Shown here: positions 9,585 through 17,564 of the stretch, piece by piece
Layout: each line of letters begins with the position of its first letter
Position numbering within the stretch: the stretch's first letter is position 1
Source: Pelorhabdus rhamnosifermentans
GTDB taxonomy: Bacteria > Bacillota > Negativicutes > UMGS1260
Length of the DNA: 64,000 nucleotides
Assembly: GCF_018835585.1 (NCBI RefSeq)
Contig: NZ_JAHGVE010000013.1
Coordinates: forward strand, 62,001 to 126,000
Reading direction: 5' to 3'
Made by a program: the position numbers and the translations under genes
Notes under the pieces: model-generated
The model's input: the letters and a program-made list of their open reading frames with translations, nothing else
Databases searched by the model: none
What the model was told of the DNA's origin: nothing

Positions 9585-10715
9585 ATGACTGAGCTTGATA
9601 CGAAAGCTTTGGATGAAATTATAAAACGCACACTGGAAGCAGTGGAAAGTGGAAAAAGTCAAATTTACGATGTTTATGAAGCGGCTCGCAATGAAATGGA
9701 CAATGTCCAACGGGATGTTGAAAAAGCAAAAAAAGAAATTATTGCGGTTATTTTTAAGGTTGACGAGTTAGATCATCGTGAACGGCGAGGTAGAATTCGG
9801 CTGATGGAAGTGAGTCGTAATTTTAGTATTTATACAGAACAAGATATTCGCCAAGCTTATGAAGAAGCAAATAATTTGCAGGTCGAGCTGGCTATTTCGC
9901 GTGAACAGGAGCAAAGTCTCAGGCAAAGACGGGATGAATTGGAAATACGGCTAAAAAAGCTTCAACAGACAGTGGGAAAAGCGGAGGAACTTGTTTCTAA
10001 AGTCGGCGTTGTCCTGGGATTTCTCAGTAATGAAATGGGCGGAGTTCTGGCTAGTTTGGATACGCTGCAACAAAGACAGTGTTTTGGTGCTAAAATTATC
10101 CAAGCACAGGAAGAAGAACGGCGCCGCGTGGCCCGGGAAATCCATGATGGTCCGGCACAATCCATGGCGAGTGTCGTTTTTCGTGCAGAAGTTTGCGAAC
10201 GCCTTGTTGATATAGATATTGTCCGTTGTAAGGGAGAACTGTCATCGCTCAGGGAGCAAGTCCGGAGTTGCTTAAAGGAAATCCGGAAAATTATTTTTGC
10301 TCTTCGTCCTATGACGCTAGATGATTTGGGCTTAGTACCAACGTTGCGCCGTATATTGGAATCTTTTCAAGAACGCACAACCGTTTCTACGGAACTTACA
10401 ATTCTCGGGCAGGAAAAACGAGTCGATTCTTATGTGGAAGTCGCTATTTTTCGAGTGATCCAAGAGGCAATGAATAATGTGGAAAAACATGCTCAGGCTA
10501 ATCATGTACGGGTGATCCTAGAATTTTCCAATCATACGGTCAAAGCCGTTGTAACTGATGATGGTATTGGATTTGAGAATGTGGAGCATATTGGCAGTGA
10601 GAGTTTTGGTCTAATGGGGATGAAAGAAAGACTGAGTATTCTTGATGGTGAGTTAGCCATTGAAAGCAAGAATGGACAGGGTACGAAGATTAAGATTCGT
10701 GTTCCTTTAGCATAA
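9585..10715 (+). CDS. degS: DegS-like sensor histidine kinase
   Basis: Cytoplasmic two-component kinase of about 376 aa. It has a long N-terminal coiled-coil DegS-type sensor region (about 1-175), then a HisKA_3 dimerisation domain with EEERRRVAREIHDGPAQSMA containing the phosphorylated His, and a GHKL ATPase domain with VIQEAMNNVEKHA and DDGIGF. The start is ATG 9585 after AGGTGG; an in-frame GTG nine bases upstream lies inside the ribosome site. No DegU-type response regulator is adjacent, unlike the degSU operon of Bacillus, so the partner must be elsewhere. Output processes are unknown. Confidence 0.85.
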   Translation: MTELDTKALDEIIKRTLEAVESGKSQIYDVYEAARNEMDNVQRDVEKAKKEIIAVIFKVDELDHRERRGRIRLMEVSRNFSIYTEQDIRQAYEEANNLQVELAISREQEQSLRQRRDELEIRLKKLQQTVGKAEELVSKVGVVLGFLSNEMGGVLASLDTLQQRQCFGAKIIQAQEEERRRVAREIHDGPAQSMASVVFRAEVCERLVDIDIVRCKGELSSLREQVRSCLKEIRKIIFALRPMTLDDLGLVPTLRRILESFQERTTVSTELTILGQEKRVDSYVEVAIFRVIQEAMNNVEKHAQANHVRVILEFSNHTVKAVVTDDGIGFENVEHIGSESFGLMGMKERLSILDGELAIESKNGQGTKIKIRVPLA

Positions 10716-10736
10716 GAGGAATAATATTTTTGTATA

Positions 10737-10771
10737 ACAGAGCTGTTCCTCCCAGTGGGAGCAGCTCTGTT
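10737..10771 (+). terminator. Hairpin after degS-like gene
   Basis: ACAGAGCTG and CAGCTCTGT form the outer stem, extended inward by partly paired TCCC/GGGA, just downstream of the kinase gene. The following T-tract is interrupted, so termination is likely but not certain. Confidence 0.6.
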
Positions 10772-10803
10772 CATTCATTCGGATTGTCTAGGGGGAAACT
10801 TCA

Positions 10804-12273
10804 ATGAATAAGCAGCAAGGGCGCACGCCTTTATTAGATGCCATGGTGCATTATGTAGCTGAGGGGGCGCTGCCCTTTCATACACCAGGCCATAAGCAGG
10901 GAAAGGGGATGGCAGCACCCTTTACGGCTGTTATGGGTTCCAAAATGCTTCGTTATGATGTATCCCTTATGAGCGAATTAGACGATTTACATCAACCGCA
11001 GGGCTGTATTAAAGAAGCTGAACAATTAGTTGCCGAACTTTATGGTGCTGATGATAGCTTTTTTGTCGTCAATGGAACGACAGGGGGCATTCAGGCTATG
11101 ATTCTCACTATTGCCGGACCTGGCGATAAAATTATTGTACCGCGGAATGCCCATCGCTCGATTATCAGCGGTATTATTTTAAGTGGTGCTATTCCAATTT
11201 ATATTTATCCGGAAATTGATCAGGAGCTAGGCATTGCAATGGGGGTGACAACGGCTGTCGTAGAAGAGGCCCTTAAAAAACACCCTGATGCCAAGGGCGT
11301 TTTACTCATAAATCCGACTTATTATGGCGTAGCTTCTGATTTGGCGGCTATTGTTGCTTTAGTTCATAGCTATGAACTACCTGTGATTGTCGATGAGGCT
11401 CACGGACCTCATCTGAAATTTAGTGAACAATTGCCTGTGTCAGCGCTTGATGCTGGAGCTGATATTTGTGCTCAAAGCACGCATAAAATTTTGGGGGCCA
11501 TGACGCAATGTTCTATTGTGCACTGCCGCGAAGAAAGAATTGATGTAGAGCGACTAAAAAAAATGCTGCAATTGGTTCAGTCAACAAGTCCTAATTATAT
11601 CTTGATGGCATCACTTGACGTGGCTCGGATGCAAATGGGTACTGAGGGGCCGCGGCTTATTGGTAAGGCTATTAAATTAGCTGAATATTTACGATGTGAA
11701 GTTAACAAAATTCCGGGTCTCTTTTGTTTTGGTTCGGAGCGGATGGATCGTCCTGGTAGTTATAGCCTGGATCTTACGAAAGTAACCGTTACTGTCAGAG
11801 GATTAGGGATAACAGGGATGATAGCGGAAAAATTTTTGCGTAGTCAGTATAAAATTCAAGCTGAATTATGCGATATGTTTAATATCTTATTTTTAATTAC
11901 CTTAGGAGACAGTAAGCATGAAATTGATGTACTGCTTGATGCTCTGAGGCAGCTTGCTGTTCAGCTCAAGCAAGCTGCCGATTTTATTGCTATGGCTGAG
12001 GCGGCAGCCCAGCCGATGCCATGTTTGCCTGAGCAAGTTTTAGTGCCGCGTGAGGCATTATTTCGTTCTAAGACAGCAGTTCCCTTTCGGCAAGCAGCTG
12101 GAAAAGTTTGCGCTGAAATTGTGGCTTTTTATCCACCGGGTATTCCACTCATTTGTCCAGGTGAAAAAATTACTTTAGAGATGATTGATTACTGTTTGGC
12201 TCTTAAGCAAGCAGGAATGAATGTTTCTGGTCCGGAAGACTATTTGCTTAATCGTATTCTTGTCGTAGCGTAG
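10804..12273 (+). CDS. Arginine/lysine/ornithine decarboxylase, fold I (YaaO/SpeA type)
   Basis: A 489-aa aspartate-aminotransferase-fold PLP decarboxylase. FHTPGHKQG at the N-terminus, DEAHGPH and the PLP lysine in STHKILGA (K228) are diagnostic of the Orn/Lys/Arg decarboxylase major domain; a C-terminal domain follows. In B. subtilis the homologue yaaO lies immediately before tmk, as here. Whether arginine or lysine is the substrate cannot be told from motifs. It starts after TAGGGGG and is closely followed by tmk. Confidence 0.88.
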   Translation: MNKQQGRTPLLDAMVHYVAEGALPFHTPGHKQGKGMAAPFTAVMGSKMLRYDVSLMSELDDLHQPQGCIKEAEQLVAELYGADDSFFVVNGTTGGIQAMILTIAGPGDKIIVPRNAHRSIISGIILSGAIPIYIYPEIDQELGIAMGVTTAVVEEALKKHPDAKGVLLINPTYYGVASDLAAIVALVHSYELPVIVDEAHGPHLKFSEQLPVSALDAGADICAQSTHKILGAMTQCSIVHCREERIDVERLKKMLQLVQSTSPNYILMASLDVARMQMGTEGPRLIGKAIKLAEYLRCEVNKIPGLFCFGSERMDRPGSYSLDLTKVTVTVRGLGITGMIAEKFLRSQYKIQAELCDMFNILFLITLGDSKHEIDVLLDALRQLAVQLKQAADFIAMAEAAAQPMPCLPEQVLVPREALFRSKTAVPFRQAAGKVCAEIVAFYPPGIPLICPGEKITLEMIDYCLALKQAGMNVSGPEDYLLNRILVVA

Positions 12274-12302
12274 ACAATGAATTATATGAAGGAGTGCAAG
12301 AT

Positions 12303-12971
12303 ATGCCAGGAAAGTTAATTATTATTGATGGGAATGATTCGAGCGGCAAAGCGACGCAGACAAAAAAACTGGTGAAACGGCTAGAACTGGAACACTATGA
12401 TGTTCGCAAAGTGGAATTTCCCAATTATGACAGTTCCTCGTCGGCGCTCGTTAAAATGTATTTAAACGGTTCGTTTGGTCACGAACCTGAAGATGTCAAC
12501 CCTTATGTTGCTTCAACTTTTTATGCTGTTGACCGTTTTGCATCATTTCGTACGGATTGGGGCGATTTCTACCAATCAGGGGGCATCATTATTGCCGATC
12601 GCTATACAACGTCCAATATGATTCATCAGGCAGCAAAAATTGTGAATGAAGCAGCCAGAAAAAAGTATCTAGACTGGCTATGGGATTTAGAATTCGTAAA
12701 ATTTACTTTACCTGTGCCTGATTGTGTCGTATTTTTAGATATGCCCCCCGTTTATTCAGCTAAACTTATGGCAGAGCGGCCCTTAAAGTCCGGTGAAAAA
12801 CAAGATATTCATGAACAGAATCAACAATATTTATTGCACTGTTATGATCATTCTCGTTGGGTGGCTGAGCAGTATGGTTGGGTGCGTATTGAATGTGCTC
12901 AATCGGGCAAATTAAAGAATATTGGTATTATTCACGAGGAAGTGTATGATGTAGTAAAAAAGTTTTTATGA
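12303..12971 (+). CDS. tmk: Thymidylate kinase
   Basis: Phosphorylates dTMP to dTDP. IDGNDSSGKATQTKKL is the P-loop and ADRYTTSNM the DR(Y) motif of dTMP kinases. The loop has DSSGKAT where most bacterial enzymes have DGSGKST, so this is a divergent member, but position in the conserved tmk-yaaR-holB block supports the call. ATG 12303 follows AAGGAG by eight bases. The DarA/YaaQ gene usually found next in Bacillus is absent. Confidence 0.85.
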   Translation: MPGKLIIIDGNDSSGKATQTKKLVKRLELEHYDVRKVEFPNYDSSSSALVKMYLNGSFGHEPEDVNPYVASTFYAVDRFASFRTDWGDFYQSGGIIIADRYTTSNMIHQAAKIVNEAARKKYLDWLWDLEFVKFTLPVPDCVVFLDMPPVYSAKLMAERPLKSGEKQDIHEQNQQYLLHCYDHSRWVAEQYGWVRIECAQSGKLKNIGIIHEEVYDVVKKFL

Positions 12972-13140
12972 TTGGGACGAAAAGACCTTTCTAATTGTTT
13001 TACTATGCCAAGCAGGGGAGAATATGATAAAATAAATTAATTAACAAATTCTCCTTATAACTTGGAGTATTGTAACAATATTCACTTAAGTGGATAACTA
13101 TGGTAAAAGCCTGTTGGCCGAGAGGCAGGGAGGAAACCTT

Positions 13141-13587
13141 GTGAAGATTAATAATTTAGGAACGGTTCAAACGCCTGTTGTCAGTGAACGCGAGGGACAA
13201 AGTAGGTCAGAAAAGACACAGGGATATTTTGCATCTGACCTCATGAATTCCCAGGAAGAGCAGTCGAAGGAAAAATTAAACAAGCTACTTGATCAAATTA
13301 ATGAACAGGGCAATAAGCTGAGCCAGGCCCCGACTTATGCTGATTTGAAAAGTTATCGCGAACTTGTTCGTTCTTTTATTGGTGAGGCTGTTGGTGGGAT
13401 GTATTCTGTTCATTCCGAACGGGGCTGGGATAGGCAGGGACGTCAAAAGATGTTTACGATTATAAAAAAAGTGGATAGCACTTTGGCCGATATGGCAGAA
13501 GATGTGCGAGTTGGGCAAGAACGGCAGCTAAGTATTTTGGCGAAACATGATGCCATACGAGGCATGCTTGTCGACTTGTATATGTAG
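13141..13587 (+). CDS. yaaR: YaaR-family protein (DUF327)
   Basis: A 148-aa helical, soluble protein of unknown function, conserved between tmk and holB in many Firmicutes. Recognised by length, position and the C-terminal pattern ending QLSILAKHDAIRGMLVDLYM. The GTG start at 13141 has GGGAGG eight bases upstream; an earlier in-frame GTG at 13090 has none. The gene ends eight bases before holB. Confidence 0.75.
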   Translation: MKINNLGTVQTPVVSEREGQSRSEKTQGYFASDLMNSQEEQSKEKLNKLLDQINEQGNKLSQAPTYADLKSYRELVRSFIGEAVGGMYSVHSERGWDRQGRQKMFTIIKKVDSTLADMAEDVRVGQERQLSILAKHDAIRGMLVDLYM

Positions 13588-13595
13588 GGAAAGCA

Positions 13596-14627
13596 ATGAC
13601 ATGGGATGAAATAATTGGTCATAGCAAACAAATAGAACGCCTGAAGCGGCTTATAACAAGTAGGCTTATTCCGCATGCTCTTTTGTTTATTGGGCCAGAT
13701 GGCATTGGAAAGCGGCTTACGGCACATATTTTTGCTCAGAACGTGCTTTGTGATAGAAAAGGCAGCCAAGCCTGTCAAGTTTGTCCGTCGTGTAAAGCAT
13801 TTATTGCGAATAATCATCCTGATTTTTATGAACTAGTACCTGAGGGAGCTTCGCTAAAAATTGATCAAATTCGATTGCTTCAAAAAGAAGCAGCTTTTAC
13901 ACCGCGGCTTAATCAGGGGCGGGTATTTATTATTGATGAAGCGGAAAAATTGACAACGCAAGCGCAGAATAGTCTTTTAAAAATATTAGAAGAACCTCCG
14001 CCTCAAGTGATATTTATTCTTATTGCATCAAATCGGCAAAATCTACTTGAAACGATTTTTTCACGTTGCCAGGAGATACGATTTGATTTAGTTGCTCTAG
14101 ATGCGGTTAGGATAGCACTTATTCAGGCTGGTTGGCCGCAGCAAAGGGCGGAAATTGCTGCTAAAATTAGTCAGGGGCGGGTGGCTGCGGCTTTTCGGTT
14201 TCTTGAGACAGAGGGGCTTGCTATTCGACAGTTCGCGTGCGAGTGGCTGATCAATCTTTTAGAACTTCCGGCAAGTCGTGTTTTAGATCATGCGGGTAAG
14301 CTAACGGAACTTTCGCCAGAGGAGCGAAGTGATTTTTTTTATCACATCAAATGGTTGCTGCGGGATTTATTATTGTCAAGATTGTGCAATAAACAGAATT
14401 ATTTGTTTTTAGCAGTGAACATCGATCAGCAGACCGTGTTGGAACGTCTAGGCCGTTATGTACAGGAGCAACAAGTAAGGATGGCTTTGTCGTTCTTTAT
14501 TACAGCAGAACAATCGCTTAGGAAAAATGGAAATCCGCGGATTACATTTGAGTTTTTAGTACTTTCGTTGCGCGATTTGACAATTGGGAGGGAAACTAGT
14601 GCAGACAGTTGTGGGCATCCGTTTTAA
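13596..14627 (+). CDS. holB: DNA polymerase III delta' subunit
   Basis: Clamp-loader subunit of the replicative polymerase. GPDGIGKR is the Walker A region, a zinc module is formed by cysteines in CDRKGSQACQVCPSC, and LLKILEEPPP is the conserved sensor region of this family. Length 343 aa is normal. The next gene, ricT, begins inside its last 29 bases, indicating translational coupling. Confidence 0.92.
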   Translation: MTWDEIIGHSKQIERLKRLITSRLIPHALLFIGPDGIGKRLTAHIFAQNVLCDRKGSQACQVCPSCKAFIANNHPDFYELVPEGASLKIDQIRLLQKEAAFTPRLNQGRVFIIDEAEKLTTQAQNSLLKILEEPPPQVIFILIASNRQNLLETIFSRCQEIRFDLVALDAVRIALIQAGWPQQRAEIAAKISQGRVAAAFRFLETEGLAIRQFACEWLINLLELPASRVLDHAGKLTELSPEERSDFFYHIKWLLRDLLLSRLCNKQNYLFLAVNIDQQTVLERLGRYVQEQQVRMALSFFITAEQSLRKNGNPRITFEFLVLSLRDLTIGRETSADSCGHPF

Positions 14628-15420
14628 AAAAGCGGGAAAAATATATTATTTTGATCCCAGTAACTTTGTGTTATCATCAGGCGATCATGTTATTGTAGAA
14701 ACTGCACGGGGCTTAGAGTTTGGCGATGTTGTCATTGGACCGCGCGAAGTAGAGGAAAAAGACATTATTCAACCCTTGAAACCGGTGCAGCGTAAAGCAA
14801 CACAGGAAGATGAAGAAAAGGTGCAAGGGAATAGACAAAAACAAAAAACAGCTTTTACTATTTGTGAGCAAAAGATCGCAGTCCATGGTCTTCCAATGAA
14901 TCTTGTTGATGTGGAATATACATTTGATGTAAATAAAATTATTTTTTATTTTACAGCCGAAGGCCGGATCGATTTTCGCGAATTAGTGAAGGATTTAGCC
15001 AGTGTCTTTCGAACGCGCATTGAGCTTCGACAGATTGGTGTTCGTGATGAAGCCAAAATGATGGGTGGTATTGGTTGTTGTGGCCGCTCACTTTGTTGTG
15101 CAACCTTTTTAGGCGATTTTGAACCCGTTTCTATTCGTATGGCCAAAGACCAGAATTTATCACTTAATCCGACGAAGATTTCGGGTATTTGTGGACGGCT
15201 AATGTGCTGTTTGAAATATGAAAGCAATTGCTATGGTTCAAGTTCGAAAAAAATGACTGCCCCGAAGGTCGGTCTGGACGTCCTTACAGTCAGTGGCGAT
15301 GGAAAAATTGTCTCAGTGAATCCTGCGAAGAAAACGGTTCGCATTGCTATCGCTGAAGGGGAATTCTTAGAACTTCCTTGGGAAGAAGTTGTTCCCAAAG
15401 GCGAGAAGCCAGTAATATGA
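14599..15420 (+). CDS. ricT: RicT/YaaT, PSP1-domain protein
   Basis: A PSP1-domain protein of 273 aa. In Bacillus, RicT (YaaT) with RicA and RicF forms an iron-sulfur complex that affects RNase Y, biofilm formation and the sporulation phosphorelay. The cysteines of the family are present in GIGCCGRSLCCATF and GRLMCCLKYE. GTG 14599 follows GGGAGG by six bases. It overlaps holB upstream and the methyltransferase gene downstream by four bases (ATGA). Confidence 0.9.
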   Translation: MQTVVGIRFKKAGKIYYFDPSNFVLSSGDHVIVETARGLEFGDVVIGPREVEEKDIIQPLKPVQRKATQEDEEKVQGNRQKQKTAFTICEQKIAVHGLPMNLVDVEYTFDVNKIIFYFTAEGRIDFRELVKDLASVFRTRIELRQIGVRDEAKMMGGIGCCGRSLCCATFLGDFEPVSIRMAKDQNLSLNPTKISGICGRLMCCLKYESNCYGSSSKKMTAPKVGLDVLTVSGDGKIVSVNPAKKTVRIAIAEGEFLELPWEEVVPKGEKPVI

Positions 15421-16154
15421 AGTTATTAGTAGGTGAGCGGATCGACGAACTGTATTATGGAGGTTATCGGATTATTCAGCATGAGGAGGAATTTGCTTTT
15501 TCTCTTGATGCCGTTTTACTCGCTCATTTTGCGCAGATTCGTCCCTGTTGCCAGGCCATTGATTTAGGTACAGGTACCGGTGTTATTGCATTGCTACTCG
15601 CTGCAAGGGGAGCAAAAAAGATCACGGGCATTGAAATCAATACGCATATGGCGGAACTTGCTAGGCGTAGTGTGGCGTTAAATGATCTTGATGCTGTCAT
15701 TGACATCCTTGAAGCGGATTATTGCCAGCATCGCCTGCTTTCGCAGCTTCCGGCAGGGTCCGCTGATCTTGTTGTAGCTAATCCGCCTTATCGCGCGATT
15801 GGTACAGGAGCGCAAAATAGTAAAAAAAATGTGGCTTCTGCTTGTCATGAATGTTCGGCCTCTTTAACAGATGTGATTACAGCCGCTGCTTTTTGGGTAA
15901 AATATCGCGGTCGGTTTGCTATGGTGCATTTGCCGGAGCGTATGACAGAAATTCTTTGTTTAATGAGTCAAAAGGGGCTAGAACCTAAGCGGCTTAGACT
16001 CATTCATCCTGCGCTCGGTAAACAGGCAAATATGCTGCTTGTAGAGGGTATTCGCGGTGGAAAATCAGGGCTATCTGTGCTTCCGCCGCTTATCGTCCAT
16101 AACGCCGATGGCAGTTATACGGATGAAATTCAAGAATTTTATTTCGGTTCATGA
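15417..16154 (+). CDS. tRNA1(Val) (adenine37-N6)-methyltransferase-like protein
   Basis: SAM-dependent methyltransferase, 245 aa, homologous to YabB/TrmN6. DLGTGTGVIALLLAARG is the SAM-binding glycine motif, and VANPPYRAIG is the NPPY catalytic motif of N6-adenine methyltransferases. The exact RNA substrate is inferred from family. The ATG overlaps the ricT stop codon, so translation is coupled. Nine bases separate it from rsmI. Confidence 0.85.
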   Translation: MKLLVGERIDELYYGGYRIIQHEEEFAFSLDAVLLAHFAQIRPCCQAIDLGTGTGVIALLLAARGAKKITGIEINTHMAELARRSVALNDLDAVIDILEADYCQHRLLSQLPAGSADLVVANPPYRAIGTGAQNSKKNVASACHECSASLTDVITAAAFWVKYRGRFAMVHLPERMTEILCLMSQKGLEPKRLRLIHPALGKQANMLLVEGIRGGKSGLSVLPPLIVHNADGSYTDEIQEFYFGS

Positions 16155-16163
16155 GGTGACGTC

Positions 16164-17000
16164 GTGGCAGGTACCTTGTATTTGTGTGCAACACCTATTG
16201 GAAATTTAGAGGATATTACTTATCGCGCGCTCCGGTGCTTGCGGGAAGTCGCTGTTGTTGCGGCTGAGGATACGCGTCATACGCGAAAACTGTTCACTCA
16301 TTTTGACATTCATACGACGCTAACCCGTTATGATGAGCATAGCAAGGAGCAGGCCGGTCCCTACTTGATTGACAGGTTGCTTGGTGGGGATGATGTGGCT
16401 GTTGTAAGTGATGCTGGCATGCCTGGCATTAGTGATCCGGGCAGTGATCTTGTCAGACGGGCTATTCTGGCCAAGATTTCTGTTGTTCCCTTACCAGGTG
16501 CCAATGCAGCTTTATCTGCGCTTATTGCATCCGGTCTGGATACAACGGCTTTTACCTTTTTGGGCTTTTTGCCTAAAACAAAAAAAAAGCAGCAAGAAAT
16601 GCTGAGTCAATTCGTTGAGCATCCTTATACGCTGATTTTTTATGAATCGCCTCATCATTTATTAGCTACGCTTGGTATTCTCCAGGAAATGTTTGGCGAC
16701 CGTTCTGTTGCGGTTGGCAGAGAACTGACGAAAAAATTCGAAGAATTTATTCGCGGTTCTTTAAGTGGTGTCATGACTCATTTTCAAGCCGTGCCGCCAC
16801 GTGGCGAATTTACCATCGTTTTAGCCGGGGCTACATGCGAAACGAGTGTATTGGTTAATGAGCCTCCGTCAGACGCGATTTTATCTGCTGCTGTAGAGGC
16901 GTTTGTTGCTGGTGGGTTAGCAAAAAAAGAGGCGATGCGGCAAGTCGCTGTGCAATACAATCTTTCTAAACGGGATGTTTATCAGGCCTTACTCAAGTGA
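16164..17000 (+). CDS. rsmI: 16S rRNA 2'-O-methyltransferase RsmI
   Basis: Methylates the ribose of C1402 of 16S rRNA. TLYLCATPIGNLEDIT and AEDTRHTRKLL-like sequence near the N-terminus, VSDAGMPGISDPG and PGANAALSALIASG are the tetrapyrrole-methylase-fold signatures of RsmI. Length is 278 aa. The start is GTG after GAGGTGA. It ends the tmk-rsmI run and is followed by a terminator facing abrB. Confidence 0.95.
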   Translation: MAGTLYLCATPIGNLEDITYRALRCLREVAVVAAEDTRHTRKLFTHFDIHTTLTRYDEHSKEQAGPYLIDRLLGGDDVAVVSDAGMPGISDPGSDLVRRAILAKISVVPLPGANAALSALIASGLDTTAFTFLGFLPKTKKKQQEMLSQFVEHPYTLIFYESPHHLLATLGILQEMFGDRSVAVGRELTKKFEEFIRGSLSGVMTHFQAVPPRGEFTIVLAGATCETSVLVNEPPSDAILSAAVEAFVAGGLAKKEAMRQVAVQYNLSKRDVYQALLK

Positions 17001-17032
17001 AATTTAGTTGATGCAATTGGATAGACTTTGAT

Positions 17033-17063
17033 AAAAAAAAGTCACAGTAACTGTGACTTTTAT
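17033..17063. terminator. Bidirectional terminator between rsmI and abrB
   Basis: AAAAGTCACAG and CTGTGACTTTT pair around TAA, with A-run on one side and T-run on the other, serving the convergent genes. Confidence 0.85.
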
Positions 17064-17097
17064 CCATTCAAAAAAGAAGTATGAACTTTTTCGAGCT

Positions 17098-17346
17098 TTA
17101 GACGGCTGCTTGTCCCATGTCTTGCAAGCAGGACTTACATACGTTCTTACCTTTAAAATTTGTAACCTCATCTGCATTACCGCAGAAAACACAAGCAGGT
17201 TCATATTTTCTTAAGACAATGCGATCGCTATCTACATAAATTTCTAGGGAATCTCTTTCTTCGATATCAAGAGTACGACGAAGCTCGATTGGAATAACAA
17301 CTCTACCTAACTCGTCCACTTTGCGTACAATACCTGTTGATTTCAT
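17098..17346 (-). CDS. abrB: AbrB-family transition-state regulator
   Basis: An 82-aa DNA-binding protein. The N-terminal swapped-hairpin AbrB domain (about 1-50) contains VRKVDELGRVVIPIELRR; the C-terminal part has two CxxC-like pairs (CVFCG and CKSC), a pattern seen in clostridial AbrB-like proteins and probably binding metal. In Bacillus AbrB represses stationary-phase and early sporulation genes. It lies between rsmI and metS in Bacillus as well, transcribed in the opposite direction as here. Confidence 0.92.
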   Translation of the reverse strand: MKSTGIVRKVDELGRVVIPIELRRTLDIEERDSLEIYVDSDRIVLRKYEPACVFCGNADEVTNFKGKNVCKSCLQDMGQAAV

Positions 17347-17564
17347 TTTTTATTATTTCTCCTCTCATATAACATAATTCGACAAAAACCGTCTGACTAA
17401 ATAATACCAAAAATGACAGGGGTTGTCAACCTGTTTTTTCCCAAAAAATATAAAATTTTTTCAAAAAATTGCAGAATCCGCATAAATTAGGATTTTTTTT
17501 TGCATGGAAAGGCCTGGGAGTATTATAATATTACATACGAACTTTTAATTTGAAGGAGGACAAA

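Noticed and set aside
17347-17564. T-box or SAM leader before metG
   Set aside because: The region is about 200 bases and shared with the abrB promoter; no T-box sequence or aptamer core is present.
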